Assembly (NCBI RefSeq): GCF_037200945.1 | Contig: NZ_JBBCGP010000001.1 | Span: forward strand, 2,230,501 to 2,294,500 | Length of the DNA stretch: 64,000 bases | Direction of reading: 5' to 3' | Source: Methylovirgula sp. | Lineage (GTDB): Bacteria > Pseudomonadota > Alphaproteobacteria > Rhizobiales > Beijerinckiaceae | Shown here: piece after piece, positions 1-8,035 of the stretch | Position numbering within the stretch: the stretch's first letter is position 1 | How the letters are laid out: every line of letters begins with the position of its first letter | Notes under the pieces: generated by a model | The model's database searches: none | Told to the model about the DNA's origin: nothing | Seen by the model: the letters and a program-made list of their open reading frames with translations, nothing else | Made by a program: the position numbers and the translations under genes

Positions 1-384
1 ATCAAGCGTATTCTTCCCGATGCGCATACAGACTTCATCTTCGCCGTGACAGCAGAGGAGTTCGGTATCATCGCCTGTCTCTTCATCGTCGCGGTCTTCA
101 TGTTCATTGTTGTGCGCGGCCTTACGGCCGCGTCACGCAATGAGGATCAATTCTGCCGCCTTGCGGGCTCCGGTCTCGTCATGCTGTTCGGCATTCAGAG
201 CGCGATCAATATGGCGGTCAATCTGCATCTGATGCCGGCCAAGGGTATGACCTTGCCGTTCATCTCCTATGGCGGCTCGTCGCTGATTTCGCTCGCGCTC
301 GGCATGGGCTTCCTGATCGCGGTAATCCGCAAACGGCCGCGTTCGGAAGTCGTCTTCCGCAATATTGGAGTCGAAGCCGCGTGA
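1..384 (+). CDS. ftsW: Lipid II polymerase FtsW, C-terminal part
   Basis: This is the last 127 codons of FtsW, the SEDS-family peptidoglycan glycosyltransferase of the division septum; the gene runs off the left edge of the window, in frame from base 1. The visible part holds the FtsW/RodA hallmarks: a DAHTDFIF segment followed by AEEFG, at least two hydrophobic membrane spans, and the conserved PAKGMTLPFISYGGSS loop before the final span. It ends TGA at 382-384, only 10 bases before the murG start, so it belongs to the division and cell wall (dcw) cluster read with murG, murC and murB. The family assignment is secure; the start lies outside the window. Confidence 0.95.
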   Translation: MKRILPDAHTDFIFAVTAEEFGIIACLFIVAVFMFIVVRGLTAASRNEDQFCRLAGSGLVMLFGIQSAINMAVNLHLMPAKGMTLPFISYGGSSLISLALGMGFLIAVIRKRPRSEVVFRNIGVEAA

Positions 385-394
385 GGATTGAATC

Positions 395-1501
395 GTGAGT
401 TCCGGGCCAATATTCGTCGCGGCGGGTGGCACTGGCGGCCATCTCTTCCCCGCCGAAGCGCTGGCGCGGGAATTATCGGCCCGGGGCGTCGCGGTCGAGC
501 TTCTCACGGATTCGCGCGGCAAGAAGTACGGTGGCGACTTTCCGGCGCAGGCGGTGCATCAAATTCCTTCGGCAACGCCAAGCGGCGGCGGCGTTTTCGC
601 CCGCGCCAAGGCGATCCTGACGCTGCTGTCCGGCACGGTTTCGGCGCTTTGGCTGATTGGCCGCCATCGTCCCGCGGTCGTTGTCGGCTTTGGCGGCTAT
701 CCCAGCGTGCCGCCGGTCTTCGCTGCGACGCTGCTGCGCGTGCCGACGATCCTGCATGAGCAGAACGCGGTTATGGGCCGCGCCAATCGCTTCCTTGCGG
801 CGCGCGTCGATGCAGTGGCACACGGTTTCCCGACGCTGAACGGCTTGGGGCTGGGCATCAAGGCGCCGACCTATCACACCGGCAATCCCGTGCGTCCTGC
901 AGTGCTCGCCGCCGCTGCGGTACCATATCATGTCCCGAGCGACGACACGTTCGATCTGCTCGTTACCGGTGGCTCGCAAGGCGCCCGCGTAATGGCCGAT
1001 ATCGTGCCACCGGCCATTTCGCTTCTGTCGCCGGATGAGCGGGCGGGGCTGAAGATCGTGCAGCAGGCACGCGGCGAGGATCAGGTGCGCGTTGCCAAGG
1101 CCTATGAAGCCGGCGCGGTCGCAGCGGAAGTCCTGCCGTTTTTTGCCGATCTCCCGTCGCGTGTCGCGGCGGCTTCGCTGGTAATCGCGCGCGCTGGCGC
1201 ATCGACCGTCTCAGAACTGGCGGTGATCGGCCGCCCGTCGATCCTCGTGCCGTTTCCACATGCGCTCGACCAGGATCAGGCGGCGAATGCGGCCGAGCTT
1301 GCGGCGACCGGCGCCACGCAAGTCATCCGCGAGGCGGATTTCACGCCACAATGGCTCGCCGATACATTGCGCGCGGCGCGGCAAAATCCCGAGGGGCTTG
1401 CGTCGCGCGCCGCCGCAGCCCAGAAAGCCGGAATCAGCGACGCCGCCAAGAGGCTCGCCGATCTCGTGATCAATGTCGCTCTCGGAAACAAAAAAGCATG
1501 A
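395..1501 (+). CDS. murG: UDP-GlcNAc:undecaprenyl-PP-MurNAc-pentapeptide GlcNAc transferase MurG
   Basis: MurG adds N-acetylglucosamine to lipid I to make lipid II on the inner face of the cytoplasmic membrane. The 368-aa length is normal for the family. The N-terminal GT-B domain opens with the glycine-rich GGTGGH motif (residues 11-16), which sits at the membrane-bound acceptor site, and the C-terminal domain has GGSQGA and a donor-binding segment ending in HALDQDQAANA. The GTG start at 395 has GAGG about eight bases upstream. The stop codon overlaps the murC start (ATGA, 1498-1501), so the two genes are probably translationally coupled. Confidence 0.96.
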   Translation: MSSGPIFVAAGGTGGHLFPAEALARELSARGVAVELLTDSRGKKYGGDFPAQAVHQIPSATPSGGGVFARAKAILTLLSGTVSALWLIGRHRPAVVVGFGGYPSVPPVFAATLLRVPTILHEQNAVMGRANRFLAARVDAVAHGFPTLNGLGLGIKAPTYHTGNPVRPAVLAAAAVPYHVPSDDTFDLLVTGGSQGARVMADIVPPAISLLSPDERAGLKIVQQARGEDQVRVAKAYEAGAVAAEVLPFFADLPSRVAAASLVIARAGASTVSELAVIGRPSILVPFPHALDQDQAANAAELAATGATQVIREADFTPQWLADTLRAARQNPEGLASRAAAAQKAGISDAAKRLADLVINVALGNKKA

Positions 1502-2907
1502 AGCTGCCGCGCGAACTGGGACCAATTCATTTCGTCGGCATCGGCGGCATCGGCATGTCTGGCATCGCCGAAGTGTTGCTCAATCTCGGCTATAAGATTC
1601 AAGGTTCCGACGCGAGCGAGAATGCGAATGTTCTGCGCCTGCGTGAGAAGGGCGCCACTGTCTACATCGGCCACAATGCCGCGAATCTTGGCGAAGCCGC
1701 GGTGGTCGTCGTCTCGACCGCGATCAAGCGTGACAATCCGGAACTTGTCGCCGCGCGCGAAAAGCGTCTGCCGGTTGTCCGGCGCGCCGAAATGCTGGCT
1801 GAACTCATGCGGCTCAAACAATGCGTCGCCATCGCCGGCACGCACGGCAAAACGACGACGACATCGCTTGTCGCTACGCTGCTCGATGCGGGCAAATTCG
1901 ACCCGACCGTCATCAATGGCGGCATCATCAATGCCTATGGCACCAATGCACGGCTCGGTGCTGGCGATTGGATGGTTGTCGAAGCCGACGAAAGCGACGG
2001 CACGTTCCTCAAACTGCCTGCCGATATTGCGATCATCACCAATATCGATCCCGAGCATCTCGATCATTTCAAGACGTTCGATGCGATCAAGGCGGCGTTT
2101 CTCTCCTTCATCGAGAATCTGCCGTTCTATGGCTTTGCCGTGATGTGTCTTGATCATCCGACGGTGCAGGAGCTTGTCGGCCAGATCGAGGATCGGCGCG
2201 TCATCACTTATGGCGAAAATCCGCAGGCCGACGTGCGCCTCGTCGATGTCGATCTGACCGGCGGCAAGTCGCGCTTCAATGTCATCATCCACGACCGCCT
2301 CAAGGGCACCGAAGTCAGGCTCGAGAATCTGGGTCTGCCGATGCCCGGCCATCACAACGCGCTCAACGCGACGGCGGCGATTGCGGTCGCCTATCAGCTT
2401 GGTATGAGCGCGGATTCGATCCGGAGTGCGCTCGCAGGGTTTGGCGGCGTCAAGCGGCGCTTCACGCCGACGGGCGAATGGAACGGCGTGCGCATTTTCG
2501 ACGATTACGGACATCATCCGGTCGAGATCGCCGCGGTGCTGCGCGCCGCACGCGCCTCGACGAAAGGCCAGGTCATCGCCATCGTGCAGCCGCATCGCTA
2601 TACGCGACTTCATTCGCTCTTCAATGAATTCGCGACCTGCTTCAACGATGCCGATGTGGTGATCGTCGCGGATGTCTATGCGGCCGGCGAAGCGCCGATC
2701 GAAGGCGCGGATCGCGATGGTCTCGTCGCCGCGATAAAAGCGCATGGTCATCGTCAGGCGCTCCCGCTTACCGGCCCGACGCAGCTTGCCGAGATCGTGC
2801 GCGGTGTCGCAAAAGCCGGCGACTATGTTGTTTTCCTCGGTGCTGGCAATATCACGCAATGGGCCTATGCGCTGCCGGGCCAATTGGCGGCCGGCGATGC
2901 GGCATGA
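1498..2907 (+). CDS. murC: UDP-N-acetylmuramate--L-alanine ligase MurC
   Basis: MurC joins L-alanine to UDP-MurNAc, using ATP, in the first amino-acid step of peptidoglycan precursor synthesis in the cytoplasm. From the ATG at 1498 the protein is 469 aa, a typical Mur ligase length. The UDP-binding domain carries GIGGIGMSG near residues 13-21, the ATP loop reads GTHGKTTTT, and the central domain has the EADESDGTF segment of MurC. The open frame extends further upstream, but the start overlapping the murG stop (ATGA) fits both the family alignment and the operon layout. It overlaps murB by four bases at its end. Confidence 0.96.
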   Translation: MKLPRELGPIHFVGIGGIGMSGIAEVLLNLGYKIQGSDASENANVLRLREKGATVYIGHNAANLGEAAVVVVSTAIKRDNPELVAAREKRLPVVRRAEMLAELMRLKQCVAIAGTHGKTTTTSLVATLLDAGKFDPTVINGGIINAYGTNARLGAGDWMVVEADESDGTFLKLPADIAIITNIDPEHLDHFKTFDAIKAAFLSFIENLPFYGFAVMCLDHPTVQELVGQIEDRRVITYGENPQADVRLVDVDLTGGKSRFNVIIHDRLKGTEVRLENLGLPMPGHHNALNATAAIAVAYQLGMSADSIRSALAGFGGVKRRFTPTGEWNGVRIFDDYGHHPVEIAAVLRAARASTKGQVIAIVQPHRYTRLHSLFNEFATCFNDADVVIVADVYAAGEAPIEGADRDGLVAAIKAHGHRQALPLTGPTQLAEIVRGVAKAGDYVVFLGAGNITQWAYALPGQLAAGDAA

Positions 2908-3821
2908 TCTTTCCTGATCTCACGCCCGCGCTACACAAGGCCGCGCCGGATCTGCGCGGCCGGCTCGAGTCCAACGTCCACATGGCGGACCTCTGCTGGT
3001 TTCGCACCGGCGGCCCGGCTCAGGTTCTATTCACACCGGCGGATGAAGAAGATCTCGCGTATTTTTTGCAGCGTCTCGACCCGGACATTCATGTCACTGT
3101 TGTCGGCGTCGGCTCCAACCTTCTGGTGCGCGATGGCGGCATCACCGGAATCGTCATCCGTCTCGGCAAGGGCTTTCATAATCTGCGCATCGACGGTTTA
3201 CGTATCGAGGCCGGCGCGCGGATTCTCGATGTGAAACTCGCGGGCGCGGCCGCCGAGGCGAATATCGCGGGCCTTGCCTTCTATCGCGGTATTCCCGGCG
3301 CCGTTGGCGGCGCGCTGCGCATGAATGCCGGTGCCTATGGCGCGGAGACGAAAGACGTACTCGTGTCCTGCCGCGCGATCGATCGTACCGGCAAACTGCA
3401 TGTTTTCAGCAATGCGGAAATGGGATTCTCCTATCGTCACGCTTCTGTGCCGCACGATCTCATTTTCACCTCCACGCTTTATGAGGGCAAAGCCGGGGAA
3501 CGCGCCGCGATCGAAGCGCAGATGGCAGAGATCACGAAATCGCGTCAGGAAACGCAGCCGATCAATACACGCACCGGCGGCTCGACGTTCAAAAACCCTC
3601 CGGGCGATAAGGCGTGGCAATTGGTCGATGCCGCGGGTTGTCGCGGGCTCGTTGTCGGCGATGCGCAGGTGTCAGAACTGCATTGCAATTTCCTCATCAA
3701 TCGCGGCGCGGCCAGCGCGCAGGACATCGAATCTCTCGGCGAAGAGGTTCGCCGCCGCGTCTTTGCGACAAGTGGCGTGACGCTCGAATGGGAGATCGAG
3801 CGCGTCGGAGCGCCACAATAG
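2904..3821 (+). CDS. murB: UDP-N-acetylenolpyruvoylglucosamine reductase MurB
   Basis: MurB is the FAD enzyme that reduces UDP-GlcNAc-enolpyruvate to UDP-MurNAc with NADPH. The ATG at 2904 overlaps the murC stop and gives a 305-aa protein. FAD-binding segments are visible as GVGSNLLVRDGG and RGIPGAVGGALRMNAGAYG, and the C-terminal catalytic region has the GGSTFKNP motif containing the active-site serine. The usual next dcw genes (ddl, ftsQ, ftsA, ftsZ) do not follow; a TauE-type transporter does, so the cluster is broken here. An 8-bp inverted repeat (3831-3852) lies after the stop but has no T-run. Confidence 0.95.
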   Translation: MIFPDLTPALHKAAPDLRGRLESNVHMADLCWFRTGGPAQVLFTPADEEDLAYFLQRLDPDIHVTVVGVGSNLLVRDGGITGIVIRLGKGFHNLRIDGLRIEAGARILDVKLAGAAAEANIAGLAFYRGIPGAVGGALRMNAGAYGAETKDVLVSCRAIDRTGKLHVFSNAEMGFSYRHASVPHDLIFTSTLYEGKAGERAAIEAQMAEITKSRQETQPINTRTGGSTFKNPPGDKAWQLVDAAGCRGLVVGDAQVSELHCNFLINRGAASAQDIESLGEEVRRRVFATSGVTLEWEIERVGAPQ

Positions 3822-3870
3822 GACAAAAGAGATTCCGCCAGGCCGCGGAATCCTATACGGGCTGATCACA

Positions 3871-4644
3871 ATGCTTGATCATTCCGTCATATTTCCCACC
3901 CTCGCTTTCCTGTTTGCTGCCGGCTTCTGTTCGGGTGCGATGAATTCGCTCGCGGGCGGTGGCTCGTTTGTATCTGTGCCGGCGATGATTGCGACCGGGA
4001 TGCCCGCGGTTCTCGCCAACACGTCGAGTACAATTGCGTTGTGGCCGGGTACGATCGCAAGTGCGCTGATCTATCCGAACTCGTTCCGCTCGATCTGCGG
4101 CGTCGGCAAATGGCCGATGTTGATCGTGACTTTGGTCGGCGGCCTGATCGGCAGCCTGTTGCTGCTTCACACGCCGTCGTCGTCGTTCACAATCATGCTG
4201 CCTTGGCTTTTGCTGCTTGCGACTTTGGCGCTTGCGTTTGGACGACGGATCGCAATAGCCATTGAAGGCCGCTTTCATGGCTCGCCATTGGTGCTGGTGG
4301 CGCAATTCATTTTGGGGATTTACGGAGGTTACTTCGGTGGCGCCGCCAGCGTCATGATGCTTGCGGTCTGGTGCCTCTTCGGGGAGACCGACATCAAGGC
4401 CTTGCAGGGTCCGCGCAGCCTGCTGATCACGGCGGCCAATACGGTGGCGATCATCATCTTCCTGTTTGCGCGCGCCGTCCTCTGGCCGCAGACGCTCGCA
4501 ATGCTTGCCGGTTCGCTGATCGGCGGGATCGGCGGCGCGCAGCTTGGGCGCGTTACGCCATCCCATTTGGTGCGCATCGTGACGCTCGGCATCACGATCG
4601 CGATCACCTGTGCCTTTTTCATCAAGACCTATTGGCGGCATTAA
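3871..4644 (+). CDS. TauE/SafE family sulfite/anion exporter-like membrane protein
   Basis: A 257-aa protein, almost entirely hydrophobic, with about seven to eight predicted membrane spans and the two-halved layout of the TauE/SafE family (former DUF81). The first half opens with a FAAGFCSGAMNSLAGGGS segment, the glycine-rich first repeat, and the second has YGGYFGGAASVMMLA, the matching repeat, which supports the family call. Members export sulfite, sulfoacetate or similar anions, but substrate cannot be read from sequence. It stands alone between murB and modB, about 50 bases after murB. Confidence 0.85.
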   Translation: MLDHSVIFPTLAFLFAAGFCSGAMNSLAGGGSFVSVPAMIATGMPAVLANTSSTIALWPGTIASALIYPNSFRSICGVGKWPMLIVTLVGGLIGSLLLLHTPSSSFTIMLPWLLLLATLALAFGRRIAIAIEGRFHGSPLVLVAQFILGIYGGYFGGAASVMMLAVWCLFGETDIKALQGPRSLLITAANTVAIIIFLFARAVLWPQTLAMLAGSLIGGIGGAQLGRVTPSHLVRIVTLGITIAITCAFFIKTYWRH

Positions 4645-4717
4645 GGTGCGTCGTTCTTGACAGGCGCACGCGATCGGTCGAGAAGCCGGACTTTGCCATA
4701 TTCGGGAGAATATAGCA

Positions 4718-5413
4718 TTGCAGGACTTTCTCGGGCCGGATGACTGGACCGCGGTTCTACTGTCGCTGCGCATCGCCATCGTCGCGCTTCTCGGCAGCCT
4801 GCCGTTCGGCATTCTCGTCGCCTATGGGCTGGCGCGCTGGCATTTCCCCGGCAAGACGCTCGTCACCGCGCTGGTCTACCTGCCGCTTGTCATGCCGCCT
4901 GTCGTCACGGGTTATCTGCTGCTGATCGGTTTCGGCCGCCGCGGCATTTTCGGCCAGGCGCTGGCCGATCTCGGCATCATTCTGTCGTTCCGCTGGACGG
5001 GCGCGGCGCTCGCCTGCGCAATCATGGGCTTTCCTCTCATGGTGCGGGCGATGCGTCTTTCGTTCGAATCGATCGACCCCAATCTGGAGAAGGCAGCGAG
5101 CACGCTCGGCGCCAATCCAGTCTTTCGCTTTTTGCTCGTCAGCCTGCCTTTGGCTGTTCCGGGAATTGTCGCGGGCGCGACTTTGTCTTTCGCCCGCGCG
5201 CTCGGCGAATTCGGCGCGACGATCACCTTCGTCTCAAATATCCCTGGTGAAACGCAGACGATCCCCACACTGATCTACACCTATACGCAGGAGCCGGGCG
5301 CTGACGAGAAGGCGCTGCATCTGACGCTTGTCTCGCTGCTGATCGCAATTGTCGCGATCGTTGCCTCGGAGATCATTCAGGCGCGCGGCGAGAAGAGGCT
5401 CGCCGGCCGATGA
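4718..5413 (+). CDS. modB: Molybdate ABC transporter permease ModB
   Basis: This 231-aa inner-membrane permease belongs to the molybdate importer ModABC. It has five to six hydrophobic spans and the EAA-type coupling loop around LEKAASTLGANP, which docks on the ATPase; the loop GEFGATITFVSNIPGETQT is typical of ModB. The TTG start at 4718 is chosen because GGGAGAA lies about seven bases upstream and the N-terminus then matches the usual DWTAVLLSL opening. The stop overlaps the modC start (ATGA at 5410-5413). No periplasmic ModA gene precedes it, which is unusual. Confidence 0.92.
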   Translation: MQDFLGPDDWTAVLLSLRIAIVALLGSLPFGILVAYGLARWHFPGKTLVTALVYLPLVMPPVVTGYLLLIGFGRRGIFGQALADLGIILSFRWTGAALACAIMGFPLMVRAMRLSFESIDPNLEKAASTLGANPVFRFLLVSLPLAVPGIVAGATLSFARALGEFGATITFVSNIPGETQTIPTLIYTYTQEPGADEKALHLTLVSLLIAIVAIVASEIIQARGEKRLAGR

Positions 5414-6492
5414 TCGATGTCGATGTTGCGCGCCATGTCGGTACGTTCAATCTGAAGGTCGCGTTCCACAACGATGGCGGGATTACGGCGCTGTTTGGCC
5501 GTTCCGGCTCCGGCAAGTCGCTGACGATCGGGCTCATTGCAGGCCTTGACCGGCCGGATCGCGGGCATGTGGTCCTCGATGGCCGCGCGCTGGTTGACAC
5601 GGATAAAAGAATCTTTCTGCCGGCCTATCGCCGCCACATCGGCATGGTGTTTCAGGATTCGCATTTGTTCCCGCATTTGGGCGTGCGCCAAAATCTGCTC
5701 TTCGGGCGCTGGTTTGCGCCGCGTGCGGCCCGGGCCATCAGCTTCGATGCGGTCGTCGAGGCTTTGGGAATTGGCCAGCTTTTCGGCCGCACGCCTGCCA
5801 AACTTTCCGGCGGCGAACGCCAGCGCGTCGCCATCGGCCGTGCCTTGCTGTCTGGTCCGCAGCTTCTGCTGATGGACGAGCCGCTTGCCGCGCTCGACAA
5901 AGCCCGGCGGCTCGAAATCTTGCCGCTGATCGAACGGCTGCGCGACGAATTCAAGATTCCGATTGTCTATGTTTCGCATGATATCGAAGAAGTCTCGCGT
6001 TTGGCGAGCCGGGTGGTGGTTCTGGAACGGGGGCATGTGGCCGCGATCGGCGACCCGGCCGAGGTTTTGCCAACAGCGCTCGGCGATGATGCGCGTGCCG
6101 ACCGCGCCAGCATTCTCACCATGCATGTCGGCGCCCGCGACGAGGCCTACGGGTTGACGGAGCTTATCCATCCCGCCGGCACCATCTGGCTGGCCGGTCC
6201 GCATGGCGCCGAGGGCATCCGGCTTCGCGTCGTGATCAAGGCGACGGATGTCACGCTCTCGACGGCCGCGCCGCATGGCCTGAGCGTCCAGGGCGCACTC
6301 AAAGGCCGGCTCGGCGAGATTGAGACGCTGGGTCCACTTGCCATTGCCCATATCGCGCTCGAAGGCGATGGGACATTGCTCGCCATGACGACCCGCCGCG
6401 CGCTCGATGAGCTCGGTCTCGGTGCCGGGGCGCCGGTTTTCGCATTGGTGAAGACCGCCGCACTCGACGAGAGGCTCATCGGCAGGGCATGA
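5410..6492 (+). CDS. modC: Molybdate ABC transporter ATP-binding protein ModC
   Basis: A 360-aa ABC ATPase that drives ModB. It shows Walker A GRSGSGKS, the ABC signature LSGGERQRVAIGRAL, Walker B LLLMDEPLAALD and the switch histidine in VSHDIEEV. The C-terminal third, roughly residues 285-355, has the MOP/TOBE fold pattern that binds molybdate and gives trans-inhibition in ModC. It is translationally coupled to modB by a four-base overlap. Together with the MoCF-domain gene that follows, it forms a small molybdenum-related cluster. Confidence 0.93.
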   Translation: MIDVDVARHVGTFNLKVAFHNDGGITALFGRSGSGKSLTIGLIAGLDRPDRGHVVLDGRALVDTDKRIFLPAYRRHIGMVFQDSHLFPHLGVRQNLLFGRWFAPRAARAISFDAVVEALGIGQLFGRTPAKLSGGERQRVAIGRALLSGPQLLLMDEPLAALDKARRLEILPLIERLRDEFKIPIVYVSHDIEEVSRLASRVVVLERGHVAAIGDPAEVLPTALGDDARADRASILTMHVGARDEAYGLTELIHPAGTIWLAGPHGAEGIRLRVVIKATDVTLSTAAPHGLSVQGALKGRLGEIETLGPLAIAHIALEGDGTLLAMTTRRALDELGLGAGAPVFALVKTAALDERLIGRA

Positions 6493-6548
6493 TGCGGCCC
6501 GAGGCCAACCTTGGCCTGAGCCATACGCGAAGATGCGGAGTTTTATAT

Positions 6549-7307
6549 ATGACGGAGCCGGTTACCGCGGCGCTCCTCGTCATCGGCGACGAAATCCTGA
6601 GCGGCCGCACCAAGGACAAGAATATCGGCTTCACCGCCGATTTTCTGGCCGAGCGCGGCATCGACCTGCGCGAAGTGCGGGTCGTGCCTGACGTGATGGA
6701 CGAGATCGTCGCCGCGCTCAACGCGCTCCGGCACCGCTATACCTATGTCTTCACGACGGGTGGTATCGGGCCGACGCATGACGATATCACCGCCGATGCG
6801 ATCGGCGCTGCCTTCGGCGTGCCGGTGGTCGAAGACCCGCGTGCCATCGCGCTGCTGCTGCAGCGAATCAGACCCGACGATCTCAACGAGGCGCGACGGC
6901 GCATGGCGCGCATTCCGCAGGGCGCCGATCTGGTCGAGAATTCCATTTCCAAGGCGCCGGGCTTCAAGATCGGCAATGTCATCGTCATGGCCGGGGTGCC
7001 GGCGATCATGCAGGCGATGCTCGCCGCCGTGGCGCCGAGCCTTGAGACCGGGCCGCGCACCCACGCCAGAAGCATCGCCATCGGCGATATTCCAGAAGGC
7101 GCGTATGCCGCTGACCTCGGCTATGTGGCCGCGCAACATCCCGACCTCTCGATCGGCTCCTATCCGTCGATCGTCGACGGTCGCTTTCACAATGAGGTCG
7201 TGGTGCGCGGCAAAGACCCGGCGCAGGTCGGCGCGGCCGTCGCGGCGATCGAGCAGATCATCGCCGATCTGCGCGCCACCGGCAGGGACAAATATACGAT
7301 CACATGA
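6549..7307 (+). CDS. CinA/MoaB-type molybdopterin-binding (MoCF) domain protein
   Basis: A 252-aa protein made mostly of one MoCF_biosynth domain (COG1058 type), the fold shared by MogA, MoeA and the N-terminus of CinA. The opening LLVIGDEILSGRTKDKN and the loop TTGGIGPTHDDIT (about residues 70-85) are the family's ligand-binding motifs. It lacks the C-terminal amidohydrolase domain of full CinA. The ATG at 6549 is preceded by GCGGAG; an earlier in-frame ATG at 6489 overlaps modC but gives an N-terminus unlike the family. Its place after modBC hints at a molybdopterin role, but many such proteins act in pyridine nucleotide repair. It overlaps gpt by four bases. Confidence 0.85.
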   Translation: MTEPVTAALLVIGDEILSGRTKDKNIGFTADFLAERGIDLREVRVVPDVMDEIVAALNALRHRYTYVFTTGGIGPTHDDITADAIGAAFGVPVVEDPRAIALLLQRIRPDDLNEARRRMARIPQGADLVENSISKAPGFKIGNVIVMAGVPAIMQAMLAAVAPSLETGPRTHARSIAIGDIPEGAYAADLGYVAAQHPDLSIGSYPSIVDGRFHNEVVVRGKDPAQVGAAVAAIEQIIADLRATGRDKYTIT

Positions 7308-7798
7308 ATGATGCGCCGCAACGATCCTTCCAGGTCTCCTGGGACCAATTTCATCGCGACGCCCGCGCGCTGGCCTGGCGTCTTGCCGAGGCGGGGCCGT
7401 TTACCGCCGTGGTCGGCATCGCCCGTGGCGGTCTGGTTCCTGCCGCCATCGTCGCGCGCGAACTCGATCTGCGCGTGGTCGAATCGATTTCGGTGATGAG
7501 CTACGACCACACTGTCCAACAGGGACCGCCGAAGATCATCAAGGCGATCGCGCCCGAGATCGCCGCCGGGCAGGGTGCGGGCGTTCTCGTCGTTGACGAT
7601 CTGGTCGATACCGGCGCGACCGCGCGGGTCGTCCGCGAACTCCTGCCCAAGGCGCATGTCGCGACGATCTACGCCAAGCCGCTCGGCCGGCCTTATGTCG
7701 ATAGTTTCATGACCGAGGTTTCGCAGGATACGTGGATCTATTTTCCCTGGGATCTTGGTCTCGCCTTCCAGGCGCCGATCGCCGGTGGCAAGGGATAG
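7304..7798 (+). CDS. gpt: Xanthine-guanine phosphoribosyltransferase
   Basis: A 164-aa cytoplasmic purine salvage enzyme that transfers phosphoribose from PRPP to xanthine or guanine. The PRPP loop reads VLVVDDLVDTGATA (about residues 94-107), the upstream region has GIARGGLVPAAIVARELDLR, and the N-terminal QVSWDQFHRDARALA is typical of Gpt. Length and motif order match Escherichia coli Gpt closely. It starts inside the stop of the MoCF-domain gene (ATGA). It is the last chromosomal gene before the interrupted tRNA-Leu gene, 52 bases downstream. Confidence 0.93.
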   Translation: MNDAPQRSFQVSWDQFHRDARALAWRLAEAGPFTAVVGIARGGLVPAAIVARELDLRVVESISVMSYDHTVQQGPPKIIKAIAPEIAAGQGAGVLVVDDLVDTGATARVVRELLPKAHVATIYAKPLGRPYVDSFMTEVSQDTWIYFPWDLGLAFQAPIAGGKG

Positions 7799-7850
7799 TT
7801 CAAGCGATAGATTTGCGTCGAGCGCCACGGCGCTTTATGGCGAGGGCTAC

Positions 7851-7892
7851 GCGGGCGTGGCGAAATTGGTAGACGCAAAGGACTTAAAATCC
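7851..7892 (+). pseudogene. 5' half of chromosomal tRNA-Leu(UAA), split by the island
   Basis: The sequence from GCGGGCG at 7851 reads as acceptor strand, D arm, anticodon stem AAGGA, loop CTTAAAA and the first three bases of the 3' stem, then turns into unrelated DNA. The missing 3' half lies at 39213-39274, 31 kb away. Joined through the shared core, the two pieces make an 87-base class II tRNA-Leu(UAA) with perfectly paired acceptor (GCGGGCG/CGCCCGC), anticodon (AAGGA/TCCTT) and T stems. This half alone cannot make a tRNA; it is the left scar of island insertion. Confidence 0.92.
7878..7892 (+). repeat. Left attachment site core (attL)
   Basis: The 15-bp AAGGACTTAAAATCC is repeated exactly at 39213-39227, with unrelated island sequence inward of each copy. 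It covers the 5' strand of the anticodon stem, the whole anticodon loop and three bases of the 3' stem. The GGA...TCC symmetry around a seven-base loop is the kind of site used by tyrosine integrases that target anticodon loops. The crossover is therefore likely within CTTAAAA. Confidence 0.9.
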
Positions 7893-8035
7893 GTATTTCA
7901 ACCTAAAAACATGAGTTAACGTACTGAAAATAAATAAGTTTCAAAAATTCAGATAGTTACACAACCATTACACAAAACTGGACTTTTGCCCCAAATGCGC
8001 GTATGCGTACGCGTGTGTCTACAAGTCATGATCTC

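Noticed and set aside
1276..2883. Long open frame on the minus strand opposite murC
   Set aside because: It is a GC-rich shadow of a certain gene, with arginine- and histidine-rich composition and no recognisable domain.
3831..3852. Hairpin after murB as a terminator
   Set aside because: An 8-bp inverted repeat, but without T-run.
7851..7920. Left tRNA-Leu copy as a working tRNA
   Set aside because: The sequence after the anticodon stem is not tRNA: no variable arm, T arm or acceptor 3' strand.
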